From Ctenosaura bakeri (taxonomy: Eukaryota; Chordata; Lepidosauria; Squamata; Iguanidae), in the NCBI GenBank assembly GCA_948474755.1, contig CAOLHI010001654.1, forward strand, positions 1-64,000: a stretch of DNA of 64,000 bases, written 5' to 3'. Of this stretch, positions 50,401 to 56,385 are shown piece after piece. Made by a program: the position numbers and the translations under genes. The stretch's first letter is position 1. Every line of letters begins with the position of its first letter. The notes below the pieces were generated by a model. It ran no database searches. It saw nothing but the letters and a program-made list of their open reading frames with translations, and had not been told where the DNA came from.

Positions 50401-50834
50401 GATGGGTGTGATACGTTAAAGACTTCTAAGATGTGATCCTTCTTTCTCTTTTATCCTCAGAGCTCTGCTTCCTCTAGAACACAACTCAAAAGAGAAAGCA
50501 TTTTTGTGGCATGACTGGCACTCAAAAGTTAGGGCATGGCATTGTAAATAATAAATACTAGGGCAAACAAGTAGGCGAGAAAGCAAACAAGACAATTTAA
50601 AAAAAAGAACACGTTTCTAATATCAGCTGAGAAACAGAAGGGCAGAGCTAAAACATAAAAAAACTACCCAGGCTGTTAAAATCAGCACTGCCAGGCAGCA
50701 GGAGCATTTTGTGTGTTAAACAAAAGTCCTGCTGACTAGCGAGAGTTAAGATACTTCAGTTTCTCACCTACCTTCACAAACAGCTCGATTTCAGGGTCCT
50801 TTCCTTCTCCATTAGCAGGAGATGTGTCTGTCAT
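15101..50834 (-). CDS. CLIC5: CLIC5, chloride intracellular channel 5 (A-type isoform), exons 1-4 of the coding region
   Basis: Coding exons on the minus strand join as 50834-50772, 18071-17962, 17520-17395 and 15207-15101 (406 nt, about 135 residues). CLIC proteins have a GST-like fold: a thioredoxin-type N-domain and an all-helical C-domain. They exist as soluble glutaredoxin-like proteins and as membrane-associated forms; CLIC5 is known to work with ezrin/radixin at the cortical cytoskeleton, for example in hair-cell stereocilia. Seen here: an acidic N-terminus ending [18 protein letters not shown] with the redox Cys at residue 32, a hydrophobic [11 protein letters not shown] segment, the TTVDLKRKPADL motif, [16 protein letters not shown], and [15 protein letters not shown]. 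Exon lengths of 63/110/126/107 bp match the CLIC pattern as I remember it. FNVTTVD and the N-terminal MTD...ANG favour CLIC5 over CLIC4, which has FSVTTVD and a different N-terminus. Exons 5-6 are not in the window. No stop or frameshift is seen. Confidence 0.95.
15815..16070 (-). mobile_element. L1-like 3' end, antisense
   Basis: On the minus strand the fragment ends ...aaaccaataaagataatttatataaaaaaa, an L1-type tail with its AATAAA and A-run. The upstream part is A-rich 3'UTR. It lies in CLIC5 intron 3. Confidence 0.5.
16506..16675 (+). mobile_element. Foldback element family A
   Basis: Left end gggcctttctgtcttacac and right end gtagggc-type agggcagaaaggccc flank the family A core (attattccatttt... 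and ...aggatgttgaaactggaataa). About 170 bp; it lacks the middle. The target duplication is unclear. Confidence 0.85.
17395..17520 (-). CDS. CLIC5: CLIC5 coding exon 3
   Basis: A 126-bp exon with acceptor ccacag and donor gtaata. It completes Arg58 across the junction and reads [19 protein letters not shown], then [17 protein letters not shown]. This is the end of the thioredoxin-like domain with the cis-proline region (THPPF) typical of CLIC/GST folds. It ends two bases into codon 100, which exon 4 completes. It lies 441 bp from exon 2. Confidence 0.95.
17716..17920 (-). mobile_element. Sauria-type tRNA-derived SINE in CLIC5 intron 2
   Basis: On the minus strand it begins with a tRNA-like head (tatagtggtttgagg, A-box-like; a degenerate B-box near 17850), then the gggtgaccttggg block, and ends with the BovB-type tail gatctccataagtcagaaatgacttgaa. 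It occupies nearly half of the 441-bp intron 2, in the sense direction of CLIC5, about 40 nt from the exon 2 donor. Confidence 0.9.
17962..18071 (-). CDS. CLIC5: CLIC5 coding exon 2 (redox motif and putative membrane helix)
   Basis: A 110-bp exon between a pyrimidine-rich acceptor ending ttttag (18072 upward) and the donor gtaaaag (17961 downward). It encodes residues 22-57 plus two bases of codon 58. It begins [16 protein letters not shown], where Cys32 of CPFS sits in the glutaredoxin-like active-site position, and continues through the hydrophobic stretch proposed as the CLIC transmembrane segment to NVTTVDLK. No disruption is seen. Confidence 0.95.
18708..18826 (+). mobile_element. Foldback element family A, short copy
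   Basis: Ends ggccatttccgca / tgcagaaatggcc, flanked by TAG at 18705-18707 and 18827-18829. It is 119 bp; the left arm has a deletion with a repeated actagaca segment. Confidence 0.9.
18927..19064 (+). mobile_element. hAT-like foldback element
   Basis: Starts cagccttctac and ends ggagaaggctg. The inner part holds the gttggactac... and ...agtccaacacatct arms common to vertebrate hAT MITEs. The flanking octamers atctagtg and ttcaagta match at 5 of 8 positions. Confidence 0.75.
19152..20019 (+). mobile_element. Solo LTR, TGTTAC...GTAACA family, copy 2
   Basis: An 868-bp copy of the family at 833-1722 with identical hexamer ends, flanked by AATG (19148-19151 and 20020-20023). TATAAAA is at 19553-19559 and AATAAA at 19825-19830. 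It is antisense to CLIC5 in intron 1. Confidence 0.92.
20020..21176. other. Intron 1 sequence with a relic of family A
   Basis: 20600-20680 (gtttgcagtttaaggaggggcctttagaat...agagctcttgggc) matches the centre of foldback family A without its ends. The rest shows no recognised feature. Confidence 0.5.
21177..21578 (+). mobile_element. Foldback element family B, copy 1
   Basis: A 402-bp copy with ends ggcccttttcac / gtgcggaaagggcc, flanked by TAG (21174-21176 and 21579-21581). The left end is a near-perfect hairpin (21176-21214). An inner palindrome (gcagcctggga...tcccaggctgc) lies at 21424-21450. It is GC-rich compared with its surroundings, with no transposase. Confidence 0.88.
21849..22312 (-). 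mobile_element. L1-like 3' end, antisense, with target duplication
   Basis: The left end is a (TTA)n tail, which reads as an A-rich tail on the minus strand next to AATAAA-like text. The rest is the A-rich, C-poor 3'UTR. The 16-base sequence cactcaggaatatttg flanks it (21833-21848 and 22313-22328), showing an insertion primed at a nick. Confidence 0.8.
23262..23495 (+). mobile_element. 5S-rRNA-derived SINE
   Basis: 23268-23360 resembles 5S rRNA: tctgatcttggaagctaatc, ggttagtacttggatgggag, and accaggtgttgtaggct. These hold the internal polymerase III control region. It is followed by a block (ggaaatggcaaaaccacctc) and a gttgccatatgtctatgggc tail like the BovB-type tail of the tRNA SINEs here. 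It ends in (TGCA)n(CA)n. The missing 5' part and substitutions rule out a functional 5S gene. Confidence 0.9.
23496..26037. other. CLIC5 intron 1, no feature recognised
   Basis: Roughly 2.5 kb of AT-rich sequence with no confident repeat or exon. Confidence 0.5.
26038..26427 (+). mobile_element. Foldback element family B, copy 2
   Basis: A 390-bp copy, co-linear with 21177-21578. It has the same left hairpin, the ctcacaatcgca block, the gcagcctggga palindrome and the right end gaaagggcc. Flanks are TGA and TAA. Confidence 0.88.
26599..26904 (+). mobile_element. hAT-like non-autonomous element
   Basis: Ends cagggttttccgaa / ttcgaaagctctg, with octamer flanks gcctacaa (26591-26598) and atctacaa (26905-26912) matching at 6 of 8. 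The interior (gtgtgccgcaacac..., ...tgtgtcgcaaaaatgatgcg) fits a vertebrate hAT MITE. About 306 bp with no reading frame. Confidence 0.85.
27241..27351 (+). mobile_element. Foldback element family A, right half
   Basis: Begins mid-element (tttagggaggggcatttagaattctcagcc) and runs to gcactaacagtgg, directly abutting the next full copy. Confidence 0.8.
27352..27552 (+). mobile_element. Foldback element family A, full copy
   Basis: ggccatttccgcactagac to gtgcagaaaggcc, about 201 bp, with both arms (attattccactttcaacatc and its complement) intact. It lies inside or next to the copia fragment. Confidence 0.88.
27570..28292 (+). mobile_element. Ty1/copia reverse-transcriptase fragment
   Basis: Read across frameshifts: a NKTW...PPQGK motif near 27565, then [40 protein letters not shown], and after an insertion [16 protein letters not shown], then [20 protein letters not shown]. 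The catalytic YVDD box has become YIDH. These are copia RT landmarks. The copy is broken by a hAT-like insert (27889-28048) and is cut at 28320 by a solo LTR. Confidence 0.87.
27889..28048 (+). mobile_element. Short hAT-like insertion in copia
   Basis: 160 bp, GC-rich, starting cagtcgag and ending agctctgccactg. A perfect 8-bp duplication ATGAGTCC (27881-27888 and 28049-28056) flanks it, as for hAT transposons. Removing it restores continuity of the copia text. Confidence 0.85.
28320..29234 (-). mobile_element. Solo LTR, TGTTAC...GTAACA family, copy 3
   Basis: A 915-bp minus-strand copy, flanked by CATG (28316-28319 and 29235-29238). On the minus strand TATAAG is at 28777-28782 and AATAAA at 28502-28507. 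It is the only family member in the CLIC5 sense direction. It interrupts the copia-derived region. Confidence 0.92.
29239..29600 (+). mobile_element. Possible 3' end of the copia element
   Basis: This continues the host sequence of the LTR insertion, 3' of the copia RT. It contains a pyrimidine tract (29400-29440) and an AATAAAG signal near 29508 as an LTR would, but no LTR boundaries could be fixed. Confidence 0.3.
29640..29855 (+). mobile_element. L1-like 3' end
   Basis: T-rich 3'UTR (tgtattttgtcttttttatttttctg) ending aatgaaaatatttttaaaaaag, close to the end of the L1-like element at 10890. Confidence 0.5.
30190..30620 (-). mobile_element. Old CR1 LINE fragment
   Basis: The minus strand retains [20 protein letters not shown], then [16 protein letters not shown], a CR1 3' ORF2 landmark. 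It is heavily mutated. Confidence 0.82.
30621..31390. other. CLIC5 intron 1; (GT)n near 31178-31198
   Basis: No feature beyond a short GT microsatellite. Confidence 0.5.
31391..31801 (+). mobile_element. Foldback element family B, copy 3
   Basis: 411 bp; left end ggcccttttcacatggc, right end ggaaaaggcc, with the shared inner palindrome (gcagcctgggaaactcccag). The flanking trinucleotides differ, so the duplication has decayed or the edges are imprecise. Confidence 0.85.
31880..32084 (-). mobile_element. RTE/BovB-like LINE, C-terminal end
   Basis: The minus strand reads KVEGSRKRG followed by a frame break, then RLN-type [19 protein letters not shown] and the IGSES-type terminal block. It continues upstream at 33153 once the foldback element and LTR are removed. 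Confidence 0.72.
32088..33149 (+). mobile_element. Foldback element family A split by a solo LTR
   Basis: Left part ggctatttcgccactatactgttacagtg (32088-32120), right part ctattattccactttcaaca to gtgtggaaatagtc (32984-33149). CTA flanks it (32085-32087 and 33150-33152). The left arm is interrupted at CTAT by LTR copy 4. Confidence 0.9.
32121..32983 (+). mobile_element. Solo LTR, TGTTAC...GTAACA family, copy 4
   Basis: An 863-bp copy with left end TGTTAT and right end GTAACA, flanked by CTAT (32117-32120 and 32984-32987). TATAAAG is at 32557-32563 and AATAAA at 32788-32793. It is antisense to CLIC5. Confidence 0.92.
33153..33520 (-). mobile_element. RTE/BovB-like LINE, part upstream of the C-terminus
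   Basis: Minus-strand reading includes [36 protein letters not shown], the RTE-type [13 protein letters not shown] motif. 33396-33520 lies 5' of it and recurs at 41515-41660. Confidence 0.75.
33521..35559. other. CLIC5 intron 1; (CTGT)n tract
   Basis: No exon or repeat recognised except a tetranucleotide CTGT/CTAT run at 35379-35408. Confidence 0.5.
35560..36432 (+). mobile_element. CR1 LINE, internally deleted, with intact 3' end
   Basis: First part: [15 protein letters not shown] text, [39 protein letters not shown], and a [19 protein letters not shown] block. Near 36104 it jumps to the 3' end ([31 protein letters not shown]) and finishes with the CR1 terminal ggttggactggatggcc block and tctatgattctatgg repeats. 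The deletion removes the FADD region. Confidence 0.9.
36433..37338. other. CLIC5 intron 1, no feature recognised
   Basis: AT-rich sequence with homopolymer runs only. Confidence 0.5.
37339..37452 (+). mobile_element. Foldback element family A, short copy
   Basis: ggccatttccgcactagat... to ...cagtctagtgcccaaatgg. The central part is deleted. Flanks are CTA on the left and CGA on the right. Confidence 0.82.
37460..38075 (+). mobile_element. Old CR1/L3-like LINE 3' ends
   Basis: 37460-37770 holds the aggcagataaaaggaaatgcct / gtgtgtaactcactgccacaa block of the CR1/L3 3' end. 37840-38075 holds an earlier part of the same LINE type (attagaaaagcatattgtagac...gaatgatcaaggaactgga). They are two overlapping, decayed copies. 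Confidence 0.65.
38076..38308 (-). mobile_element. tRNA-derived SINE with L2-like tail
   Basis: The minus strand starts gccctggtggcacagtggtt (tRNA-like head), carries a gtttgatcctg B-box-like motif, and ends with cttagagagcaagtggtatagaaatac then (CTA/TTG)n, a LINE2-type tail. It splits the CR1/L3-like copy that resumes at 38309. Confidence 0.8.
38309..38480 (+). mobile_element. CR1/L3-like LINE, continuation after SINE
   Basis: Retains the gtccactgaagctgagccaa...gatgtggaattcactgacac block homologous to 37450-37560. Confidence 0.6.
38568..38632 (-). mobile_element. CR1 3'-terminal fragment
   Basis: agaatcttagggctggaagg...agtccaacctcctgcc is the complement of the CR1 end block. Confidence 0.75.
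38911..39114 (+). mobile_element. Foldback element family A, full copy
   Basis: 204 bp, ggccatttccacacaacac to gggtggaaatggcc, flanked by TTG and TTA. Both long arms are present. Confidence 0.9.
39177..39222 (+). mobile_element. Foldback element family A, left end only
   Basis: ggcctttccacactacactgttatagtgct, then divergence. It lies 63 bp beyond the previous copy. Confidence 0.75.
39820..39912 (+). mobile_element. CR1 fragment
   Basis: tctgctttggtcagacctca (39849-39868) and gggaaccacaatg match the CR1 block at 10940-11000. Confidence 0.6.
39985..40175 (-). mobile_element. RTE/BovB-like LINE fragment
   Basis: The complement holds gtatggttgtgaaagctgaaca (the MYGCESW motif region) and the upstream tcaggattgcccatgtcatt block, aligning with 33170-33300. 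Confidence 0.65.
40288..40352 (-). mobile_element. LINE2-type SINE tail fragment
   Basis: Contains tatttgtatcccgcctctcc followed by the gaggcggcgaac block, the complement of the common L2-type SINE tail. Confidence 0.7.
40556..40766 (+). mobile_element. Foldback element family A, full copy
   Basis: 211 bp, ggccatttctgccctacat to tgctgaaagggcc, flanked by TTT on both sides. The two arms are about 50 bp each (attattccactttcaacatc and complement) around a central part with gagctctctggctgagaatt. Confidence 0.92.
41172..41418 (+). repeat. Two diverged tandem units of about 124 bp
   Basis: The block ggaaatgcatcca / ttgcaaaaattgtctttgac recurs as ggaaatgcatcta / ttgcaaaaaatatatatttgac. The units span about 41172-41295 and 41296-41418. 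Origin unknown. Confidence 0.65.
41515..41660 (-). repeat. Second copy of the 33396-33520 segment
   Basis: The 38-base stretch ctcctcagcaaaagcctgtc... through ...gaccctaccagc is identical in both places, with weaker similarity beyond. At 33396 it adjoins the RTE-like LINE, so it is probably part of that LINE. Confidence 0.65.
41925..42165 (+). repeat. Pyrimidine-rich tract with (CTTTC)n and (TTCC)n
   Basis: About 240 bp almost wholly C and T, with tandem ctttc and ttcc arrays at 42033-42130. Open frames through it are composition artefacts. Confidence 0.95.
42166..43100. other. C-rich then AT-rich non-coding sequence
   Basis: 42166-42610 is C-rich and 42620-42720 is strongly AT-rich. It may include 5' parts of the DIRS-like element, but no domain is visible. 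Confidence 0.35.
43140..45060 (+). mobile_element. DIRS-like retroelement, gag and RT N-terminal part
   Basis: An ATG at 43140 opens a Lys/Arg-rich then [15 protein letters not shown] / [17 protein letters not shown] region (gag-like). About 44190-44470 reads as interrupted text resembling [19 protein letters not shown] and a Cys-containing segment after it. 44815-45060 is [64 protein letters not shown]. The SFP..SVND.IDP and GALLAK.DIKSAF signatures are DIRS/Ngaro type. The catalytic core and tyrosine recombinase are absent. Confidence 0.75.
45066..46990 (+). mobile_element. Ty3/gypsy pol: RNase H to integrase end
   Basis: RNase H (45090-45540): [54 protein letters not shown]. Integrase (45880-46440): a zinc-finger-like relic near 45900-46000, then [48 protein letters not shown]. 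Integrase end (46625-46855): [37 protein letters not shown] residues visible include the Asp of ITDH. Stops break it into pieces. The RT half expected upstream is missing and replaced by DIRS-like RT. Confidence 0.87.
47045..47295 (-). mobile_element. CR1 3' end
   Basis: aatcgtagagttggaaatgaccacaagggccatctagtc is the complement of the CR1 terminal block. It continues through ccattgaatagctcttgctg to tttgaatccata. Confidence 0.82.
47296..49524. other. CLIC5 intron 1, no gene recognised
   Basis: Only a short (TTTA)n run near 47865-47882. No splice-bounded exon could be supported. Confidence 0.45.
49525..49705 (+). mobile_element. tRNA-derived SINE with L2-like tail
   Basis: Head with ggttcaaatccctgctctgcc (B-box), then tgaccttgggccag, gggttgttgtgaggataaa and a aggggcagaatataca... 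tail, typical of squamate SINEs with a LINE2-type 3' end. Confidence 0.85.
49706..50771. other. 5' end of CLIC5 intron 1, no feature recognised
   Basis: Ordinary intronic sequence leading from the exon 1 donor. Confidence 0.5.
50772..50834 (-). CDS. CLIC5: CLIC5 coding exon 1 (21 residues)
   Basis: The ATG is complementary to 50832-50834. An in-frame TGA lies 12 nt upstream, so translation cannot begin further 5' in this frame, and the -3 base is A. The 21 codons begin [11 protein letters not shown] and end EIELFVK; human CLIC5A has the same length and layout. The exon ends exactly at a codon boundary before the donor gtaggt (50771 downward). This is the short, A-type first exon. The longer B-type isoform uses another first exon that I do not see here. 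Confidence 0.93.
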
Positions 50835-51250
50835 TTTTGACCTTCACAAGCAAGGTGGTGTTCTCCTTACACCACAAAGCAACAGAAGGTTCCAGTTCAA
50901 CTGCTGTATGCTGCTATAAAGAGTTTCTGCAATGCTTTCTTCCCCTCCTATAAAGCATCACTTTGCTGTTTTTAAAAACTTCTTTTAGCAGAAAAAAATA
51001 AATGTAAAGTGGCTTTTTTAAGTGTAATTTTTTTTTTGAAGAAAAAAAGGAACAGGCAAGGAGAAAGTGTTACCGTTTATAACGGTTCATAGAAGCAACA
51101 AGTGTTATGGTGCAGTGCTGTGTTGTGTTTCAGAGTGCTCATCTGTCAGAGCTCTGGCTCACGCTGCCAGCCCAAAATAGCCCAGTGCAAGAGAGGAGGG
51201 TGGAGTTAACTCACAGAGGAGGAGAAAGCTATTACTACCTCAGGAAAAAG
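50835..51250 (-). promoter_or_regulatory. CLIC5: Presumed CLIC5A 5'UTR and proximal promoter
   Basis: This is the stretch just upstream of the exon 1 ATG. It is non-repetitive compared with the rest of the window and holds no recognised transposon. A TTTATAG motif (50948-50954 on the minus strand) and TATAAACG further up could act as TATA-like elements, but I cannot place a start site. Its role is inferred from position only. Confidence 0.4.
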
Positions 51251-52281
51251 TAGGTTTTGTGGAAACCTCTCTTTCCTGTATCTTTCAGTTGGGCATCCTT
51301 CCATTCAGAGCTTTTGCAAAACACTATGAGAGCTTTTCCTTATATCTTTCTCTCTTTTTTTTCTGAGAAACGTGTTTTTTTGTTAAAAAGATACTAAGGT
51401 GAACTGAAGAGTGGCTTTAATTCTTGTGAATGCTTAACATTTTACTGGCTTGCAAAGTAGAAAAGATATAACAGGTTTCCTCTTTACCTATCAAGTGACA
51501 GTAACTACACACACTACCAGCAACACCTTTTTGGCAAAGTGATATATACAACTGGTTAGGTAGTGGGGAAAATGACAGTGGACTTGTTGGCAACTAGACT
51601 TGCTTCCATGCTCTCTTTGCTCACATTCTAGCCAATAGGCAGCTAGCTGTACAACTAAGTTTCTTCAGCACTCAGCAAGGGAAACAAAGGGATTGATGAA
51701 AGGTGAAAGAGTTCTGGTTTGCATATATTCCAGATGTCTGTTACCCAAGATACTTTCGTTTTAATTTGGCATTCATCACTGTTCATTCTGCGAGGGGGGA
51801 AAATGCAGCATTCACCAAATACACTGATTGCTAGCAATCCACATATTTAAAAAACTTATCTTCAGGCTCAAGAAAGTAGTACTTAGTGGGGTGAGGTAAA
51901 CACAATTCAAATGAATGTTATACCTAGAATTGTTTTAAGTTATTCATGGAATTCCTTTCCTTATACCTTGCAAGGATTTTCAAAAACTGAATGCATAGTT
52001 TAGGGAATTTGTGGGTGGGGGGGCTCATCTCCTAGAAAGTGAGGGGGGTTGGCCTTCCAGATCTTACATACCTCTGGGCATATCCCTTATCTTGTACTTT
52101 TAGAAATATCCATTTAAAGTAAGCAATCCATCATGATCAGCCTTGGAGTCTTCATTTCTGGCACCTCTGTTCATGAGGACAGTATCTGGCTCTCATTTTA
52201 TTAAAAAAAAGGGGGGCAGCATTTTGACAATTATTTCAGCAATTAGAACTGTGTGGCAAATATTGTCTTGTCAATTGCAGT
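51251..52281. other. 5' flank of CLIC5, no gene recognised
   Basis: No recognised repeat or exon. It could contain regulatory DNA. Confidence 0.4.
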
Positions 52282-52629
52282 TTGACACATACACTCAGGT
52301 CAAATTCACTTTATGAGGAATCCAGATTTGAAAACGAAAGGAATTGTTTTTATGGAAAATGTGGTCCAACAATGGATTATTACCTTAGATACTTTGGTGC
52401 TGATTATGAGTTTTTGTCTTTTTCAATTTTGCTAGAGCAGATTATACTACTTTCCTCAACTAAATGGCAATATATAAAATTTAAACACTTGTTACAACCC
52501 AGATCTGACCCTGCAGCTTTAAATGCATCCAGATTCTCTTAACATTAGAAATATTAATTAAGGCCAAATAAGTATCTAAACCAAATAATATATATTAAAT
52601 ATATATTAAGTATTTAAATTATATATTAA

Positions 52630-52665
<36 letters not shown>

Positions 52666-52697
52666 AAATATTTAATATATATATATATCTGTATATA

Positions 52698-52733
<36 letters not shown>

Positions 52734-53385
52734 TATACATATATTAAATATTTAAATTATATATTAAATATATTTATATAGATATAGATATCTGTATGTA
52801 AATTTCTGTAATTTATAAATAAATGTGATAAGAGAGGTTTATAACAAGAATGGAATAGAAAATTGAATATTCAGTTCTAACTACTCAATGGCCATTGGTT
52901 TTAACAGGTAGGACGGATGACTATAGATCTCTGACTACATCTTATACAACATTAATTGCTCTTTCAGCTATATTGTTCACCACAAAGTCTATTTAAGAAA
53001 GAGCTTTCTAAATCAGCGAATTGATAGAGATGTAATACTGATAATGCTTCCTTAATGCATATGTTTTGGAGTTGTCCTATGGTAGCTACATTTTGGGAGA
53101 AAGTAATCATATGAGTAAATTTGGTTTTGAAAGCTCATTGATATTCTGGGACATGTATTTTTCTCTTTAATTGTTTCTTGGAAATTAACAAATGGGCAAT
53201 GGAAGAGGATTTCTTGTATCCTTTTTACTGCTAAAAGATTGTTATATCTGTACTAAAAAGATAAGTCTTCACCACCTACTATCTGATGGCTAGCATATCT
53301 AACACTTGCAACATTTGAAAGAATATATAGATGAAATTTGCAAATGAAGATATATTTAGACATTTGGTCAGCTTCTGTAGAAACT
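52282..53385 (+). mobile_element. L1-like LINE, C-terminal ORF2 fragment
   Basis: First part: RYFGADYEFLSFSILLEQII, then STKWQYIKFKHLLQ, which fits the L1 ORF2 region before the zinc knuckle. After the AT-repeat insertion the text resumes (52920-53200) with RIDRDVILIM and, in another frame, DNASLMHMFWSCPMVATFWE, the typical L1 C-terminal HMFW.CP motif. Degenerate. Confidence 0.75.
52575..52800. repeat. (AT)n array with nested palindromes
   Basis: About 225 bp of TA repeats with mirrored ataaatttaaat / tatatctgtatatat blocks on either side. Two TA runs exceed 25 bp. It lies inside the L1-like fragment. Confidence 0.95.
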
Positions 53386-53398
53386 TACAACTATAGTC

Positions 53399-53624
53399 AG
53401 TCCTCCATATCTGCAGATTCTGTACCCACAGATTCAACCAACCATGGCTTGAAAATATTCCACTCCCCACAAAAAAATCCAAAAACCAAACTTGGATCTT
53501 GTCATCATATATAAGGAACACCATTTTACTATACCATTGTACATAATGGGGCTTGACCATCCATTAATTTTGGTATCCACAAGGGTCTTGGAACCAAACC
53601 TTAGCAGTTACCAACAGTCCACTG
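53399..53624 (+). mobile_element. Tigger/MER2-like non-autonomous Tc1/mariner element
   Basis: Left end cagtcctccatatctgcaga with gattcaaccaaccatgg, right end ggtatccacaagggtcttgg...cagtccactg followed by TA. This is the known Tigger-type terminal layout. Confidence 0.8.
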
Positions 53625-53959
53625 TAATGTAGCTATTCTTTCTCCTTTTGTGATTTTATTTTGGAACATTATTGAATGTAACTGAGATCCCTTTCAATGT
53701 AATTTTTTTAAAGTAGTGCTGTGGGAGAGCATTCTGGCAGGGTTGTCTTTGGTTCGCATGTATCCCACCCCTCAAGACCCTCTTTGTGGCCCTACAGCAT
53801 CCCTGGGTCCCTTCACACCCACCCACTGCAAGTATTTTCCTTTTTCTCTTGCCTGGAGCTGTACCCTTCAAATTGGAACATTTTGCATTCTCATCTCTCA
53901 CCTGAAGATGCTCCATGAAAACTGGAGACTCAGGACCAAGTTCTGATATCTAGGAACCC

Positions 53960-54385
53960 TACTCCTATATTGGATTAAAAATGCGATGACATTTGCCCCA
54001 GTTGAAAATACATTTGATGAGCATGTCATGGGATACCTGGGGAATGACTGAGCAAAGTATGACTCATTCCCTAGGGGACATGGAGTAAAGGGCTGAGTCA
54101 TTATAATGAAATCATGGCAAGAGGTTGCATCATGCAAATGGCCCTGAGTGATGACATGGAAGCAGGTGTGTATAAAAGAGGAACGTGGATACTTGCTCTC
54201 TCTCTCTGATTCTGACTCTCTGATCCTGAAACTCTGACTCCATATCTCTGCATCTGAATCTCTGACGGTGAATCTCTGCCTGTGGATCTGCGTATCCTGT
54301 GTATAGATGTATATACTGCAACTGTGAAGATTAAAGCCTCCAGGTATTTTGGATGACAAACTCTGTGTCCGTGAGTTTACTAACC
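53960..54385 (+). mobile_element. Possible solo LTR with tandem CTCTGA repeats
   Basis: Contains TATAAAAG at 54171-54178 and an ATTAAA signal near 54330, separated by a 110-bp run of imperfect ctctgatctga units (54199-54300). The order promoter, leader, poly(A) signal fits an LTR, but ends and target duplication were not resolved. Confidence 0.35.
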
Positions 54386-54569
54386 AGTGGGTAGAGGGGT
54401 CAAAGCTGATGCTGTAGTTGTACTCTGCTGCACACGCTTTTTGCTGTTTTGAAACACTGCTATGTTTATGCTTGCCTCTGAGACACTATTTGTCCAGAGA
54501 GCAGCGGTTCCAGAGAGGATTTTGTGCTGGTGCTGTAAATCATCTCCCGTCATCCTAGGCCTAAAGCAC

Positions 54570-55590
54570 AGCAAACAATTTCAGAAGAAAATCAGCATGT
54601 GTTTTATTGATTGCAGCAAAGTCTTTGGCAGTATAGATCATGAAAATCTATGGATCCCTCTAGAAGAAATAGGAGCACCATTATATTTGATTGTCCTAGG
54701 CTCTAACCCATCCTCTGGCAAAACTGGCCACTGTCAGGGAACAATGTGGTGAAATGGAATATTTTTCAGGTGGCAATGGGATCAAATAAGCCTCCATTTT
54801 ATTCCCCAGTACTTTAATTTATGTTCAGGATATATGATATAGAAAGCATGTTTAGATTTAGAGAAAAGAGATGTACCAAAATGGATGGAGAAAAAATAAG
54901 TCATTTAAGACATGCAGATGAGATCATCTTACTAGCAGAAACTAGCAAAGACTTATTGATGAAAGTTAAGGAAAAAGGTCCAAAAGCAAGGTCACAGCTG
55001 AATATCAAGGAAACAAAAAAATCATGACCACAGGAAGTTTATATAACGTTAAAGGGGATGATGAAGTTAAGAGGTTTTTTACACCTTGGCTCAGCCTTTG
55101 ATCAAAATGGAGACGGTGGTCAAGAAATCAGAAGAAGACTTCTAAAGGGAGCTACAAAAACAACCATGTAAGACCCTCAAAGGTAAAGTAAGAATCACAA
55201 TACTTCTGATTTCTGTGCATGGTGATGAAAGCTGGACATTGAAGAAAATTGAGAGGACAAAAATATCAGTTCATCTGAAATGTAGAAGGTACCAGGGATC
55301 AGCAAAGAAGAAATTAATGCCAATTAGATTCCAACATTCAATTAAACTGAGGCTATTGTACTTTGGATATATCAAAGGACAACATGATTTATTGGAAAAG
55401 ACAATAATGCTTGATAAAGTGGAAGGCAGTAGGAAGAGAGGAAGATTGCATTACTAATAGATTGACTCAATCATGATAGCCATGGCCTTGAATTTGCAAG
55501 ACCTGACCAGGGCTGTTGATGGCTCTTGGAGATATCTCATTCACAGGGTCACCGTAAGTCAAAATCAACATGACAGCAAATTGCACCAAT
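54570..55590 (+). mobile_element. RTE/BovB-like LINE, RT to C-terminus
   Basis: Interrupted plus-strand reading: CFIDCSKVFGSIDHENLW, LEEIGAP, a LRHADEIILLAE box (the catalytic YADD has become HADE), [54 protein letters not shown], and MALNLQDLTRAVDGSW to the tail. The order matches the RTE/BovB C-terminal half. Non-functional. Confidence 0.8.
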
Positions 55591-56385
55591 TACTCAGGGC
55601 TGGAACAGTATGGGACAAGGGAATACCTCTAGACAATAAGTGAGGGTATTTTCACTATGAAAAAAAAAGCCCAGTGGAAATGACCCATGCCTAACATGCA
55701 ATGTCCCCCAGCATTCTATCTAGTCCCAGTGATATTCAACATCTACATAAGACCACTGAGGGAGGTCATTCAGAGGGGATGATACCAAACTGAGTCTTTC
55801 TTTTCCATCACATTCCAAGGAAGCTGTCAAGGTTCTGAAATGTTGACTGAAGATGGTAATGGACTCATAGCAGGTTAACAAACTGAATTCAGTGAAAACA
55901 GATGTGTATATGGGCAACAGAGATAACCTAAGGATTGTTGGATGGAGAAGCACTCATCTTGAAAACACAGGTTTGTAATTTGTCCCCCCCCCATACATAC
56001 ACACATAGATACACAGAGAGAGAGAGAGAGAGAGAGAGCACCCCAAACTTCACCTTGGAAACTCAGGTCTTGGCTGTGACAAAGAGCACCTTTGTCCAGC
56101 CAATGCCCATTCCTGGAGAATTCAGTTCTGATCAGAGTGGTATACACACTGTATCTGGATATCAGGGTAATTACAATGACCCAGAAAAAACTGCATTTTG
56201 AATGGTATCTTGAAACTGTAATTGGTCAAGAATGCAATGACTTGTTTGTGGACATGTATAGATGTATAGATGGCATGTATAGATGGCCTTGTTGAAATGG
56301 CTGTATTGGCTGACAATTTGAACTTGAAAACTGTACTGAGAAACACTTTAAATTTTAAAACATTGTTGATTTAAAGGTCTTAATG
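55591..56385. other. No gene recognised; (AG)n at 56012-56038
   Basis: A dinucleotide AG/AC compound microsatellite at 55995-56038. The rest has no recognised feature. Confidence 0.5.
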
